A stretch of DNA of 41,726 bases. Origin: an uncultured beta proteobacterium (lineage in GTDB: Bacteria > Pseudomonadota > Gammaproteobacteria > Burkholderiales > Burkholderiaceae_C). The stretch covers positions 1 to 41,726 of the forward strand of contig CAITQH010000102.1 of assembly GCA_903894475.1 (NCBI GenBank), in the 5' to 3' direction. Made by a program: the position numbers and the translations under genes. The notes beneath the pieces are model-generated. The model saw only the letters and a list, made by a program, of their open reading frames with translations. It was not told where the DNA came from and did not search any database. Of the stretch, positions 8,875-18,791 are shown in pieces; position 1 is the first letter of the stretch; each line of letters starts with the position of its first letter.

Positions 8875-10147
8875 ACACTGCCAACAACTCGACCTGCAGG
8901 ATCCGCTGCGCGCGCTGCGCGAGCAGTTCAACCTGCCCAGCGGAGTGATCTACCTCGACGGCAATTCGCTCGGCGCCTTGCCAAAGAGCACCGCTGCGCG
9001 AGTCGCCCAGGTGGTGACGCAGGAGTGGGGGCAGGGACTGATTGGCTCCTGGAACGAAGCCGGCTGGTTTGACCTGCCGCAGCGCCTGGGTGACCGCATT
9101 GCTCCCCTGATCGGCGCTGCAGCGGGCGAGATCGTGGTGACCGACAGCACCTCTATCAATCTGTTCAAGGTGCTCAGCGCCGCGCTGCAGATCGCCAAAA
9201 GCGCTGATCCGGCAAGGCTCAGGGTGCTTTCCGAGCGCGACAATTTTCCGACCGACCTCTACATTGCTGAGGGCCTGTGCCGTGCGCAAGGCGGCACGCT
9301 CGAACTGCTTGAAGCCGGGCAACTGGCAGCGGCGCTGGCGCCTGAGGCGGCGCAGGATGTGGCAGTGCTGCTGCTGACCCATGTGAACTACCGCAGCGGC
9401 GCCATGCACGACATGGCGGCACTCACGGCGGCTGCGCACCGGGCCGGCGTACTCACGGTGTGGGACCTGGCGCACAGCGCAGGCGCGGTGCCCGTGAACC
9501 TGAAGGCGGACCAGGCGGATTTTGCGGTCGGCTGTGGCTACAAGTACCTCAACGGCGGCCCGGGCGCGCCGGCGTTTGTGTGGGTCAGCCCGCAGCATGC
9601 AGATCGCTTCTGGCAGCCACTGGCGGGCTGGTGGGGCCATGCGGCGCCCTTTGCCTTTACGCCCGACTACCAGCCCGCGAGCGGCATTGCGCGCTATTTG
9701 TGCGGCACCCAGCCCATCATCAGCCTGTCGGCACTGGCTTGCGGGCTCGACACCTTCAGCGCTGCCGAGTCCCTGGGTGGCATGGCCGCGTTGCGCGCCA
9801 AGTCGCTGGCGCTGAGCGACCTGTTCATCACCCTGGTGGAGCAGCGCTGCGCCGGTCATGGCCTGACCGTGGTGACTCCGCGCGAGCACGGTCGGCGCGG
9901 CTCGCAGCTCAGTCTGGCGAGAGAGCAGGGCGGCTACGCCATCATGCAGGCCCTGATCGCGCGGGGTGTCATCGGCGACTTTCGCTCAGGCGACGGCAAG
10001 CAGCGAGCCGATATCCTGCGCTTTGGTCTGACCCCCTTGTATACCGGCTTTGAAGAGGTGTGGCAGGCGCTGGAACAGCTGCGCCAGGTACTTGTCAGTG
10101 GCGAGTGGCAGCGCTCCGAGTTCAGCCTGCGCAAGGTAGTGAGCTGA
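8861..10147 (+). CDS. kynU: Kynureninase
   Basis: '[16 protein letters not shown]...[14 protein letters not shown]', '[15 protein letters not shown]...[16 protein letters not shown]' PLP site. Confidence 0.95.
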   Translation: MITLEHCQQLDLQDPLRALREQFNLPSGVIYLDGNSLGALPKSTAARVAQVVTQEWGQGLIGSWNEAGWFDLPQRLGDRIAPLIGAAAGEIVVTDSTSINLFKVLSAALQIAKSADPARLRVLSERDNFPTDLYIAEGLCRAQGGTLELLEAGQLAAALAPEAAQDVAVLLLTHVNYRSGAMHDMAALTAAAHRAGVLTVWDLAHSAGAVPVNLKADQADFAVGCGYKYLNGGPGAPAFVWVSPQHADRFWQPLAGWWGHAAPFAFTPDYQPASGIARYLCGTQPIISLSALACGLDTFSAAESLGGMAALRAKSLALSDLFITLVEQRCAGHGLTVVTPREHGRRGSQLSLAREQGGYAIMQALIARGVIGDFRSGDGKQRADILRFGLTPLYTGFEEVWQALEQLRQVLVSGEWQRSEFSLRKVVS

Positions 10148-10148
10148 T

Positions 10149-10988
10149 ATGGGCACCCCCGAGCAGATCCTGGCTGCGGAAAATGCGAAGCTCGATTTCA
10201 GCCGCTCCATGAGCTATGGCGACTACCTGCACCTTGACCAGATTCTGGGCGCCCAGGTTCCGCTGTCGCCCGACCACAACGAGATGCTGTTCATCATCCA
10301 GCACCAGACCAGCGAGCTCTGGATGAAGCTGATGCTGCATGAGCTGCGGGCGGCCATGGCCTGCGTCGCCAGTGATGAGTTGGGCAGCGCCTTCAAGATG
10401 CTGGCGCGCGTCAGCAAGATCATGGAGCAACTGGTGCACGCCTGGGACGTGCTGGCCACCATGACGCCGCCCGAGTACAGCGCGATTCGTCCCTACCTGG
10501 CCAATTCCAGCGGCTTTCAGAGCGCGCAGTACCGCTGCATCGAGTTTGCGCTTGGCAACAAGAACGCCACCATGCTGCAAGCGCACGCGCACCGGCCTGA
10601 CCTGCTGGAGCAGGTGCAGGCGGCGCTGGTGGCACCGTCGCTGTACGACCAGGCGCTGCGCCTGCTGGCACGCCGCGGCATCGCCGTGCCTGAGAGCCAC
10701 ACAGAGCGCGACTGGAGCCAGGCCTACCGCGCCAGCCCGGCAGTGGAAGAAGCCTGGCTGGTGGTGTACCGCAATCCGCGTGAGCATTGGGATCTGTACC
10801 AACTGGGCGAGGAACTGACGGATTTGGAAGACGCTTTTCGGCTCTGGCGCTTTCGCCATGTGACGACGGTGGAACGGGTGATCGGCTTCAAGCGCGGCAC
10901 GGGTGGTACCGGCGGCGTCAGCTACCTGCGCAAGATGCTCGACGTGGTGCTGTTCCCCGAAATCTGGACTCTGCGCACCAGCCTCTAA
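10149..10988 (+). CDS. kynA: Tryptophan 2,3-dioxygenase
   Basis: '[15 protein letters not shown]...[24 protein letters not shown]', '[30 protein letters not shown]'. Confidence 0.96.
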   Translation: MGTPEQILAAENAKLDFSRSMSYGDYLHLDQILGAQVPLSPDHNEMLFIIQHQTSELWMKLMLHELRAAMACVASDELGSAFKMLARVSKIMEQLVHAWDVLATMTPPEYSAIRPYLANSSGFQSAQYRCIEFALGNKNATMLQAHAHRPDLLEQVQAALVAPSLYDQALRLLARRGIAVPESHTERDWSQAYRASPAVEEAWLVVYRNPREHWDLYQLGEELTDLEDAFRLWRFRHVTTVERVIGFKRGTGGTGGVSYLRKMLDVVLFPEIWTLRTSL

Positions 10989-11019
10989 AAAGCCACCCGC
11001 GGGACATTCACATCATCGA

Positions 11020-12813
11020 TCAAAGCGCGCGTATACGCCGCCGGCGCGCCAGCACGATGGCGCCGACGCACAAGGCCAGACTAGAAAGACCCCAAGGCAA
11101 GGCCGCTTTGAGTTTTGGCACCAGAAAGTGCCAGAGCGCGTAGCGCATGGCCGTTTTTTGCAGGTCGAAACCGTCCGGGATCGGCAGCACGCCGTTGGCG
11201 CGTGCGTATTCGGCGTAATCGGCGAGCATGGATTTGAAGCGTTCCGGTTGGGCGCTGCTCAGATCGTGCACCTCCCCCGGATCCGTCTTGAGATCGTAGA
11301 GGCGCCACTTGCCATCGCCCAGAGGCGCAATGTTCTTCACCAGTTTGAAATCGCCCTTGAACAGTGCCGCGGAACCGGCCAACTCATAGCCAAGCGCTTC
11401 GTCGGATGCATGAACGTAGTCCGTCTTACCCTGCAGCATGGGCAGCATGCTGCGCCCACTCAAGGGTTCGACCTTGCTTCCCAAATAGATTCCGTCATGC
11501 GGCTGGATGCCGACAGCGTCGAGCAAGGTCGGAACAATGTCGTTCACATGGGTCAGCGCGGAGATGGTGCGGGACGCGGGCATGCCGGGCACGCCCGAAA
11601 TGATGAGGGGAACGCGCAGGCCGCCCTCGCCGGCAAAGTACTTGTAGCCCATGAAGGGCGATGTGGTGGCACTGGCCCAGCTTGGACCGTTCGCTGCAAA
11701 CGTGCCCTTGCCCCCCGGTGGATCGGCGTCGCTGTCGTAGTTCATGCGCACCCAGCTACTGGAGACAGGAATATTCAAGGGATCGGCCGGATCCGAGCCG
11801 TTGTCGGACAGAAAAACAAAAACCGTGTTGTCGTACTGAGCACTCGCCTTGAGGTAGGCCACCAGCCGGCCCACTTGAAAGTCCATCGCTTCGGCCATAC
11901 CGGCGTAGACCTCCATGTGGCGCGCTTGCTGGCGCTTCTTGTCCACACTCAACTGCTCCCAGTCCGCGGTGCTGGCCAACGCAGCCATGTCGATCCCGGC
12001 GGGAATCATGCCCAAGGCAGCGGAACGGTCACGCCGTGCCTTGCGCAGGGCGGTCCAGCCCTGGTCGTAGCGGCCGCTGTATTTTTTGACGAATTCGGCT
12101 GGAGCCTGCAGCGGAATATGGTTGGCCTGAAAGCCGATGTAGGCAAAAAATGGCTTCTTGTCCTTGTCGTTGGATGCGATGTACTCAATGGCCTTGTCAA
12201 CGAAAAATTTCGATGAATAATAGTCCGACGGTAACTCAGCTTCCCGGCCCTGCTCGAACCAGTAGGCTTTGTCGTACAGCATCATGTAGGTTCGCTTCTC
12301 CCAGTTGTCCGAGCCGCTGTCGGCTTGAATGAAAGAGCGTTCAAATCCACGGTTGCCGGGCAGTTTGTCTGGCGTCTTGCCCAGGTGCCACTTGCCAGTG
12401 ATGTAGGTGTGGTATCCGGCGTCCTTGAGCATCGTGGCCAGCGTGACGGCGTTGTCCTTGAGCGTGCCGGCATAGCCTGGCTGTCCCTCATGCTCAGCAG
12501 GCATGGTTTCGGGCATGTTGCCCACGCCATTGCGGTGATTGTCGACACCGGTCAGCAGCATGGCGCGCGTCGGCGAGCACACGGCGGCCACGTGAAAGTT
12601 GGAGAACTTCGCGCCGTGCTTGGCCAACTCGTCCAGGTTGGGCGTGGCGATCTCGCTGCCGTAGACCCCGACATCGGTATAGCCCCAATCGTCAGCCACC
12701 AGCACGATGATGTTAGGGCGGGGCTTGTCGTTCGCCCCGTAACAGACCAGGCAAGCGCTTATCAGCAGCACGCTTACAAAACCCTGGCGAATAGGTCCGG
12801 TTGCGGAACGCAT
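11020..12813 (-). CDS. Secreted/membrane-anchored formylglycine-dependent sulfatase (arylsulfatase)
   Basis: 'RPNIIVLVADDWGYTDVGVYGSEIATPNLD', Cys-type maturation motif 'CSPTRAMLLTG'; N-terminal hydrophobic signal, C-terminal TM + RRRR. ORF opens at 13107 but ATG 12813 is likelier. Confidence 0.9.
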   Translation of the reverse strand: MRSATGPIRQGFVSVLLISACLVCYGANDKPRPNIIVLVADDWGYTDVGVYGSEIATPNLDELAKHGAKFSNFHVAAVCSPTRAMLLTGVDNHRNGVGNMPETMPAEHEGQPGYAGTLKDNAVTLATMLKDAGYHTYITGKWHLGKTPDKLPGNRGFERSFIQADSGSDNWEKRTYMMLYDKAYWFEQGREAELPSDYYSSKFFVDKAIEYIASNDKDKKPFFAYIGFQANHIPLQAPAEFVKKYSGRYDQGWTALRKARRDRSAALGMIPAGIDMAALASTADWEQLSVDKKRQQARHMEVYAGMAEAMDFQVGRLVAYLKASAQYDNTVFVFLSDNGSDPADPLNIPVSSSWVRMNYDSDADPPGGKGTFAANGPSWASATTSPFMGYKYFAGEGGLRVPLIISGVPGMPASRTISALTHVNDIVPTLLDAVGIQPHDGIYLGSKVEPLSGRSMLPMLQGKTDYVHASDEALGYELAGSAALFKGDFKLVKNIAPLGDGKWRLYDLKTDPGEVHDLSSAQPERFKSMLADYAEYARANGVLPIPDGFDLQKTAMRYALWHFLVPKLKAALPWGLSSLALCVGAIVLARRRRIRAL

Positions 12814-12892
12814 GTGTGTTGTCTCTGTGAGAACGGCCTGTGATGTCTCCTGACCCGCTATTATGTTTTCATTTTGACGCGTCAACCTGGAG

Positions 12893-13642
12893 ATGCCCAT
12901 GACAAGTGAATTGGTTATTCGCAGCGATTCGGCCGGAGTAGCAACCCTGACTCTGAACCGCCCCGACAAGCTTAATGCCCTGACGCCGGCGGTCTTTGTT
13001 GCGTTGCGTGCCCACCTTGACGCCGTCGCGGCCGATCCCTCTGTCGGATGCGTGGTTCTCATGGGCGCGGGGCGTTCGTTTTGCGCCGGACATGATCTGG
13101 CTGCCATTGCCGATCACGCCGCGGCGTCAAGCCCGCACTTCGAAGCCGAGACCATAGACGCACTGGAAGCCTTGCCACAGCCGACCATTGCCCGCCTGCA
13201 TGGCCATTGCTTTACCGGCGGGCTGGAGTTGGCACTGGGTTGTGACATTTTGATGGTCGCCGAGTCAACGCGCCTGGGGGACACCCACGGGCAATGGGGA
13301 CTGGCTCCCATATGGGGTCTGTCAGTGCGGCTGCCGCAACGTGTTGGCGTATCGCGCGCCAAGGAACTGATGTTTACCAGCCGGCGCATCAGCGGTCAGA
13401 CCGCCGCGAGCATCGGCCTGGTGGACTACTGCGTGGCCGATGACCAACTGGACGCTGCCGTAGCGCGCCTTGCAGCAGAGGTGCTGGCAAATTCCCGCGG
13501 TAGCAATCGCATTGCCAAGACCTTGCTTGCTGCGGCGCAAGAGCGCAGTTGGCAAGACGCCTTGCGTTTTGAGCGGCAGATGCCGTTTGGCATGCCTGAA
13601 GACATGGCGCAGCGTATGGCTGCAGCGGGTCGACCCGGCTAG
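12893..13642 (+). CDS. Enoyl-CoA hydratase/isomerase (crotonase) family protein
   Basis: 'LTLNRPDKLNALTPAVF...GAGRSFCAGHDL...HCFTGGLELALGCDIL'. Confidence 0.88.
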   Translation: MPMTSELVIRSDSAGVATLTLNRPDKLNALTPAVFVALRAHLDAVAADPSVGCVVLMGAGRSFCAGHDLAAIADHAAASSPHFEAETIDALEALPQPTIARLHGHCFTGGLELALGCDILMVAESTRLGDTHGQWGLAPIWGLSVRLPQRVGVSRAKELMFTSRRISGQTAASIGLVDYCVADDQLDAAVARLAAEVLANSRGSNRIAKTLLAAAQERSWQDALRFERQMPFGMPEDMAQRMAAAGRPG

Positions 13643-13699
13643 CTCGTCCTCCGACGTAAACTGTATGAGCCTTTGAAAAACATCAACCGGAGACCTCCC

Positions 13700-15139
13700 A
13701 TGACCGTCGTCGCACCGAAGCCTGTATTAGCCTTAACCAGGATGCAAGAAGTGTTCGAGCATCAAGCTGCTACCGCTTTGCGGCTCAGAAGTTCCACCGC
13801 GGATGAACGCATCGCCAAGGTGCGCAAACTGCGTGATGCCGTGATCGCCCACACCGAGGATTGGTATCGCGCGGCCTATGCGGACTTCAAAAAGCCTCCC
13901 GGCGAGGTGGATTTGGGCGAAATCCTGCCGATCTGCGTGGAGGCCAACGACGCGATCAGCCATATCAAAAAGTGGATGAAGCCAAAACGCGTTTGGCCCA
14001 CCCTGCTGACAGGCGGAACCCGCAGTTACGTGCAATATATGCCGCGCGGGCGCTGCCTGATCATCGGTCCCTTCAACTACCCCATCAACCTCACGCTGGG
14101 GCCCCTGGTCTCGGCGATTGCGGCGGGCAACACGGCGATTTTGAAACCGTCTGAGTTGACGCCGAACATGTCAGCCCTGATAGCCAAGGTAGTCCGGGAA
14201 GTCTTCCCGGAAGACGAGGTCGCCATCTTCGAGGGCGAGGCTGAGGTAGCGCAGGCTCTGCAGGAACTGCCGTTTGATCACATTTTCTTCACAGGCAGCC
14301 CGGCCATCGGCAAATACGTCATGGCGGCGGCGGCAAAGAATCTGGCCAGCGTCACGCTGGAACTCGGTGGCAAGAGTCCGACGATTGTCGACGCCAGCGC
14401 AAACCTGAAACTCGCCGCCAGCAACATCATGTGGGCCAAGTTCGCCAATTCAGGTCAAACCTGCATTGCGCCGGACTACGTCTATGTGCACGAGAGTGTC
14501 AAGGATCGATGGGTGGAATGTTGTCGCGCTGAACTCCAAAGAGCCTACGGCGTGACTCTGGCGGAGCAGCAAGGTAGCCCGCATCTGGCGCATATGGTGA
14601 ATGCCCGCCATACGGCCCGCGTAAAAGCGCTGCTCGATGACGCCAATGCAGGCGGTGCGCAAACCCTGGTAGGAGGCGGTGTGGTGGCAGATGCCTGCTT
14701 CATCCAGCCAACGCTGCTTGACAGGATTGCGGCTGACGCCCGCATCATGGATGAAGAGATATTTGGCCCATTGTTACCAGTGATTGGCTACAGCCAGATC
14801 GATGAGGTCATCACCAGCATCAACGCCGGGCCCAAGCCGCTGGCGCTGTATATCTACAGCCAGACCGATGCCAATATCGACAAGGTACTCACCCAAACCG
14901 CGTCCGGTGGGGCCTGTGTCAACCACTCACTGATGCAGTTCTTGCACGGCAATCTGCCTTTCGGTGGCGTTAACAACTCGGGCATTGGCAATGCTCACGG
15001 GCACTACGGGTTCAAGACCTTCAGCCACGAGCGCGGCGTAGTCCGCACCCAGTTCTCGCTGGCTGCCACCCTGTTCAAGGCGGGAGAGGTGCCGCCAATG
15101 ATTCGCAAACTGATCAAGTCAGCGTTCAGGATTCTCTGA
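13700..15139 (+). CDS. Aldehyde dehydrogenase family (fatty-aldehyde/coniferyl-aldehyde DH-like)
   Basis: 'IIGPFNYPINLTLGPLVSAIAAGNTAILKPSE', 'LELGGKSPTIVD', 'FANSGQTCIAPDYV', 'LPFGGVNNSGIGNAHGHYGFKTFSH'. Confidence 0.92.
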   Translation: MTVVAPKPVLALTRMQEVFEHQAATALRLRSSTADERIAKVRKLRDAVIAHTEDWYRAAYADFKKPPGEVDLGEILPICVEANDAISHIKKWMKPKRVWPTLLTGGTRSYVQYMPRGRCLIIGPFNYPINLTLGPLVSAIAAGNTAILKPSELTPNMSALIAKVVREVFPEDEVAIFEGEAEVAQALQELPFDHIFFTGSPAIGKYVMAAAAKNLASVTLELGGKSPTIVDASANLKLAASNIMWAKFANSGQTCIAPDYVYVHESVKDRWVECCRAELQRAYGVTLAEQQGSPHLAHMVNARHTARVKALLDDANAGGAQTLVGGGVVADACFIQPTLLDRIAADARIMDEEIFGPLLPVIGYSQIDEVITSINAGPKPLALYIYSQTDANIDKVLTQTASGGACVNHSLMQFLHGNLPFGGVNNSGIGNAHGHYGFKTFSHERGVVRTQFSLAATLFKAGEVPPMIRKLIKSAFRIL

Positions 15140-15290
15140 GTCCTTGCGCGTCTTGACAGTCCGAGAAGGCTTTCAAACCGAAAATCCTGAACCGGCTAAC
15201 AGATCCGTTCTTTACAAAAGCATTCGCGCGATGACAGCTGTCAAATTACAGCTGCCATTTGAACTTTCCGGCCATATCCGTTAGCATTGC

Positions 15291-15306
15291 CTGAAATCGG
15301 TTTCAA
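15291..15306. promoter_or_regulatory. Putative LacI-family operator (autoregulatory copy)
   Basis: CTGAAATCGGTTTCAA, one change from a perfect palindrome in the 14-bp core shared with the site at 16454-16469. Confidence 0.7.
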
Positions 15307-15367
15307 TCAGCTTGACAAGCTGCTTCCATTTCAAATGCCAACCAAGATTCTTGTACGAACCGCACCG

Positions 15368-16399
15368 ATGGCGCGCGCTACCATTGCGGATGTCGCACGG
15401 CAGGCTGGCGTCTCCAAAGCCACTGTTTCCAGGTTCTTGAACCACCGTGACAAATTGCTCACCAAGGGCATCGCTGCACGAGTGGAGGCCGCGATCTCGA
15501 CCCTCTCCTACAGCCCGAACCCGATGGCGCAGGCACTCAAGCGGGGTCGCTCGCGTCTCATTGGCTTAGTGGTCGCCGACGTAAGCAACCCGTTTTCTGT
15601 GGCGGTGTTGCGCGGCGCTGAAAAGGCCTGCCAACAAGCCGGTTACTTGCTCATGCTGTTTAACCTCGGAAATGACAGCCGGCGTGAGCGTGAAGCCATT
15701 GAAACGCTCACGGCTTACCAAGTAGAAGGTTTTATCCTCAACACGCTGGGCCAGGATGGCGGCGCCGCTGTAGAGTCTGCCCGTCATGGCAAGCCAGTGG
15801 TGCTGGTCGACCGGCGCCACCATGATATGCGAGCCGACTTTGTGTCGCTGGACAACGCTGACGCCGTTCGCATGGGCGCGCGCCATTTGGTGGAGGCGGG
15901 CTACCGCGAGTTGTTGTTTGTCTCGGAGCCAGTCAAGGACGTCAGTCCGCGTGAAGAGCGTAAATCTGCTTTCTGCCGCTATCTCAGCGAGTCAGAGAAC
16001 ACCATCACCAACCTGCATGGCAGCACGTTCGAAAGCATGGCAGACGAGCCGGAAGCCCGGCTGAGCAACGCGCTGCAGTGTCTTCGCCAGAGCGCGGGCG
16101 AACGCCTGCCAGGCATACTGTCGAGCAACGCGGTAGTGACCTTGCGGGTAGTGGCGGCGATGACGCGTCTTGGGTTGCGTCTGGGCACTGATATCGGCCT
16201 GGTTGGCTTCGACGACACCGAGTGGTCGCCTTACGTCGGGCCGGGGCTGAGCACCATTGCTCAACCAACCGATGATTTGGGCAGAATCGCCGCGGACTGC
16301 CTGATCGAACGCCTCAAGGGTCTGGAACTGCCACCACGCCAGATATTGTTATCTGGCCGATTGATGCCTCGGGGCTCCTCCGTTCCTTCACCAGCATGA
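15368..16399 (+). CDS. LacI-family transcriptional regulator (start 15368 or 15335)
   Basis: 'ATIADVARQAGVSKATVSRFLNHR' HTH; periplasmic-binding-protein-like effector domain. Confidence 0.92.
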   Translation: MARATIADVARQAGVSKATVSRFLNHRDKLLTKGIAARVEAAISTLSYSPNPMAQALKRGRSRLIGLVVADVSNPFSVAVLRGAEKACQQAGYLLMLFNLGNDSRREREAIETLTAYQVEGFILNTLGQDGGAAVESARHGKPVVLVDRRHHDMRADFVSLDNADAVRMGARHLVEAGYRELLFVSEPVKDVSPREERKSAFCRYLSESENTITNLHGSTFESMADEPEARLSNALQCLRQSAGERLPGILSSNAVVTLRVVAAMTRLGLRLGTDIGLVGFDDTEWSPYVGPGLSTIAQPTDDLGRIAADCLIERLKGLELPPRQILLSGRLMPRGSSVPSPA

Positions 16400-16453
16400 A
16401 AGGATCCTGGGTTTACCCTGATTTCCGCTCAGACAGAAGTGCTTCTATAATTC

Positions 16454-16469
16454 CTGAAACCGGTTTCAG
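16454..16469. promoter_or_regulatory. Putative LacI-family operator before the ABC/sugar-acid operon
   Basis: CTGAAACCGGTTTCAG, perfect 16-bp palindrome 16 bp upstream of the first permease ATG. Confidence 0.8.
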
Positions 16470-16484
16470 CTTTGGTTCCAGTTT

Positions 16485-17156
16485 ATGAAGTACACATTTC
16501 AGTTTGATGCTGTTTTTGCAGCCTGGCCCCTGTTGGTCAAAGGGACCTGGAGCACCATTGAACTGTCGATATTGGCCATGCTGGCCGGCTTGGTGGTTGC
16601 GATCTTGTGCGCCTGGGGCAAAACCTCAGGGCCGCGTCCCCTGCGCTGGCTAATTAACGCCTACATAGAACTGATCCGCAATACACCGTTTCTGGTGCAG
16701 CTTTTCTTTTTCTTTTTTGCCTTGCCTGCCATAGGCTTGCGCTGGTCCGCGCATACCGCAGCCCTGACGGCCATGGTGGTCAATCTGGGCGCTTACGCCA
16801 CCGAGATTATCCGTGCCGGTATCGAGTCAATACCCAGAGGCCAAATTGAAGCCGGTCTGGCGCTTGACCTGAAACGCCACCAGATATTTCGTTTCGTCAT
16901 TTTGAAACCGGCGCTGCGCGCCGTCTATCCGGCACTCACCAGTCAGTTCATATTGCTTATGCTCAGTTCCAGCGTCGTGTCGGCCATATCGGCGGACGAC
17001 TTGACCTCTGTCGCTGCCAACCTGCAGTCGCAAACCTTTCGCAGTTTTGAAATCTACATCGTCGTGGCTGTCATTTACCTGGTGCTGGCGCTTTTGTTTT
17101 CCGCACTGTTCCGAACCATCTATCGGCACACGCTTAATTACCCGGCTGGAAGATGA
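16485..17156 (+). CDS. ABC transporter permease, polar amino acid (HisMQ/GlnP-like) family
   Basis: 'LIRNTPFLVQLFFFFFALPAIGL...GAYATEIIRAGIESIPRGQIEAGLALDL'. Confidence 0.92.
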   Translation: MKYTFQFDAVFAAWPLLVKGTWSTIELSILAMLAGLVVAILCAWGKTSGPRPLRWLINAYIELIRNTPFLVQLFFFFFALPAIGLRWSAHTAALTAMVVNLGAYATEIIRAGIESIPRGQIEAGLALDLKRHQIFRFVILKPALRAVYPALTSQFILLMLSSSVVSAISADDLTSVAANLQSQTFRSFEIYIVVAVIYLVLALLFSALFRTIYRHTLNYPAGR

Positions 17157-17180
17157 TGACCCTGATGACCCCCACGATCG

Positions 17181-17240
17181 GCACTTCGTGTCCTCCCTGC
17201 CCCCCAGGGGGCTGATTCGTCTTGGGGCGGCCCGGCGCCG
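17181..17240. repeat. Possible REP-like intergenic hairpin repeat between the two permease genes
   Basis: gcacttcgtgtcctccctgCCCCCCAGGGGGctgattcgtcttggggcggcccggcgcc; C-run/G-run hairpin and 'ttggggcggcccggcgcc' tail, different in character from the flanking coding DNA. Confidence 0.45.
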
Positions 17241-17246
17241 AATCTG

Positions 17247-17900
17247 ATGCGTACGTTTGGCTTCTCCGAGTTTCTGTTCATTCTTGAGGCAGCCAAGTGG
17301 ACGGTGGCGCTTTCAATGATCGCGTTCATCGGTGGCGCCATCGGTGGCCTGCTGATAGCGCTGAGCCGAACCAGTGAGAATCGCGTGGGCAAGTTGTTGG
17401 CTGGCGGCTTTATCCGATTTTTCCAGGGCACGCCGCTATTGCTCCAGCTGTTTCTTGTTTTTTTTGGCGCCCCGGTGCTCGGCATGGACATCAACCCCTG
17501 GGTCGCTGCAGGTGTGGCGCTCATCCTCAACAGCAGTGCCTTTCTGGGTGAAATCTGGCGCGGTTGCATCGAGGCCATACCGAGCGGCCAGTGGGAGGCA
17601 GCATTGGCGCTGAACCTGCGCTATCGCGCACGAATGCGCTACGTGATTCTGCCGCAGGCCTTCAAGATCGCATTGGCTCCGACGGTCGGTTATATGGTGC
17701 AAATCATCAAGGGCACCTCGCTGGCCGCCATCATCGGCTTTGCCGAAGTCACACGATCCGGCCAAATCATCAATAACGCCACGTTCCAGCCATTGATGGT
17801 CTTCAGTGTCGTCGCTGCCATCTATTTCCTGTTGTGCTGGCCTCTGTCCTTGTTGGCTGCCCGCATGGAGCGCCGCCACAACGCGGCACTGGCGCATTGA
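17247..17900 (+). CDS. ABC transporter permease, polar amino acid family
   Basis: 'FIRFFQGTPLLLQLFLVFFGAPVLG...LNSSAFLGEIWRGCIEAIPSGQWEAALALNL'. Confidence 0.92.
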   Translation: MRTFGFSEFLFILEAAKWTVALSMIAFIGGAIGGLLIALSRTSENRVGKLLAGGFIRFFQGTPLLLQLFLVFFGAPVLGMDINPWVAAGVALILNSSAFLGEIWRGCIEAIPSGQWEAALALNLRYRARMRYVILPQAFKIALAPTVGYMVQIIKGTSLAAIIGFAEVTRSGQIINNATFQPLMVFSVVAAIYFLLCWPLSLLAARMERRHNAALAH

Positions 17901-17953
17901 CCTTTCCATTTTTCAACCCTGCCATTTTCACCTCAACTTCTGGAGACTTTCTC

Positions 17954-18760
17954 ATGAGCAAGCATCTGCCCCGCCGTCTTTTCACAAACACCGCATTGGC
18001 CATCGGGCTGGCCGCCACACTATCGGTTTGGACCCCGTTCGTCAGTGCGCAAACTGCTGCTGACATCCAGAAAAAAGGTGAAGTGACAATCGGTATGCTG
18101 ATTGACTTTCCACCGTACGGCACCACCAATGCCAGCAACCAGCCCGATGGCTATGACGCCGATGTGGCTCGCCTGCTGGCCAAAGATCTGGGCGTCAAAC
18201 TCATATTGCTGCCGGTAACCGGCCCCAACCGCATTCCATTTCTGTTGACCAACAAGGTGGATCTGCTGGTTGCCTCGCTGGCGATCACCCCCGAGCGTGC
18301 CAAGCAGGTCCAATTTTCCAAGCCTTACGCCGCTGCCAGCGTCATTCTGTACGGTGACAGGAAGATCAGCATCAAGACGCCGGCCGACCTCAAAGGCAAG
18401 CGCATTGGTGTGGCGCGTGCCAGCACCCAGGACGTCGCATTGACCGCCATGGCCCCTGAGGGTACCGAGATACGCCGCTTCGACGACGACGCTTCGGGGA
18501 TGCAGGCCTTGATGTCAGGCCAGGTGGACGCGATTGGTTGCTCGACCACCGTGGCGGCGCAGATCGACAAGCGCGCGCCTGCTAACGCCTATGAACCCAA
18601 GTTCTTGCTACGCCAGCAAGTCATGGGTATCGTCCTGCGCCCAGGCCAGGCTGAGTTGCTCAAGACGGTTGACGATTTCGTTGCCAGGAACAGCGCCAAC
18701 GGTGAACTCAACAAGTTGTACCGCAAGTGGCTGGAAACCGACCTGCCGAAAATGGAATAA
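17954..18760 (+). CDS. ABC transporter substrate-binding protein (amino-acid SBP family)
   Basis: Signal peptide; '[42 protein letters not shown]...[23 protein letters not shown]'. Confidence 0.9.
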   Translation: MSKHLPRRLFTNTALAIGLAATLSVWTPFVSAQTAADIQKKGEVTIGMLIDFPPYGTTNASNQPDGYDADVARLLAKDLGVKLILLPVTGPNRIPFLLTNKVDLLVASLAITPERAKQVQFSKPYAAASVILYGDRKISIKTPADLKGKRIGVARASTQDVALTAMAPEGTEIRRFDDDASGMQALMSGQVDAIGCSTTVAAQIDKRAPANAYEPKFLLRQQVMGIVLRPGQAELLKTVDDFVARNSANGELNKLYRKWLETDLPKME

Positions 18761-18791
18761 GTCAGAGCTGCACTTTTTTGTGACCGACACA

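Noticed and set aside
8813-9889. 358-aa minus-strand ORF opposite kynU
   Set aside because: Shadow ORF; no family features and full overlap with confident kynureninase.
10903-12216. 437-aa plus-strand ORF opposite the sulfatase
   Set aside because: Starts inside kynA in another frame and runs antisense through the sulfatase; no domain features.
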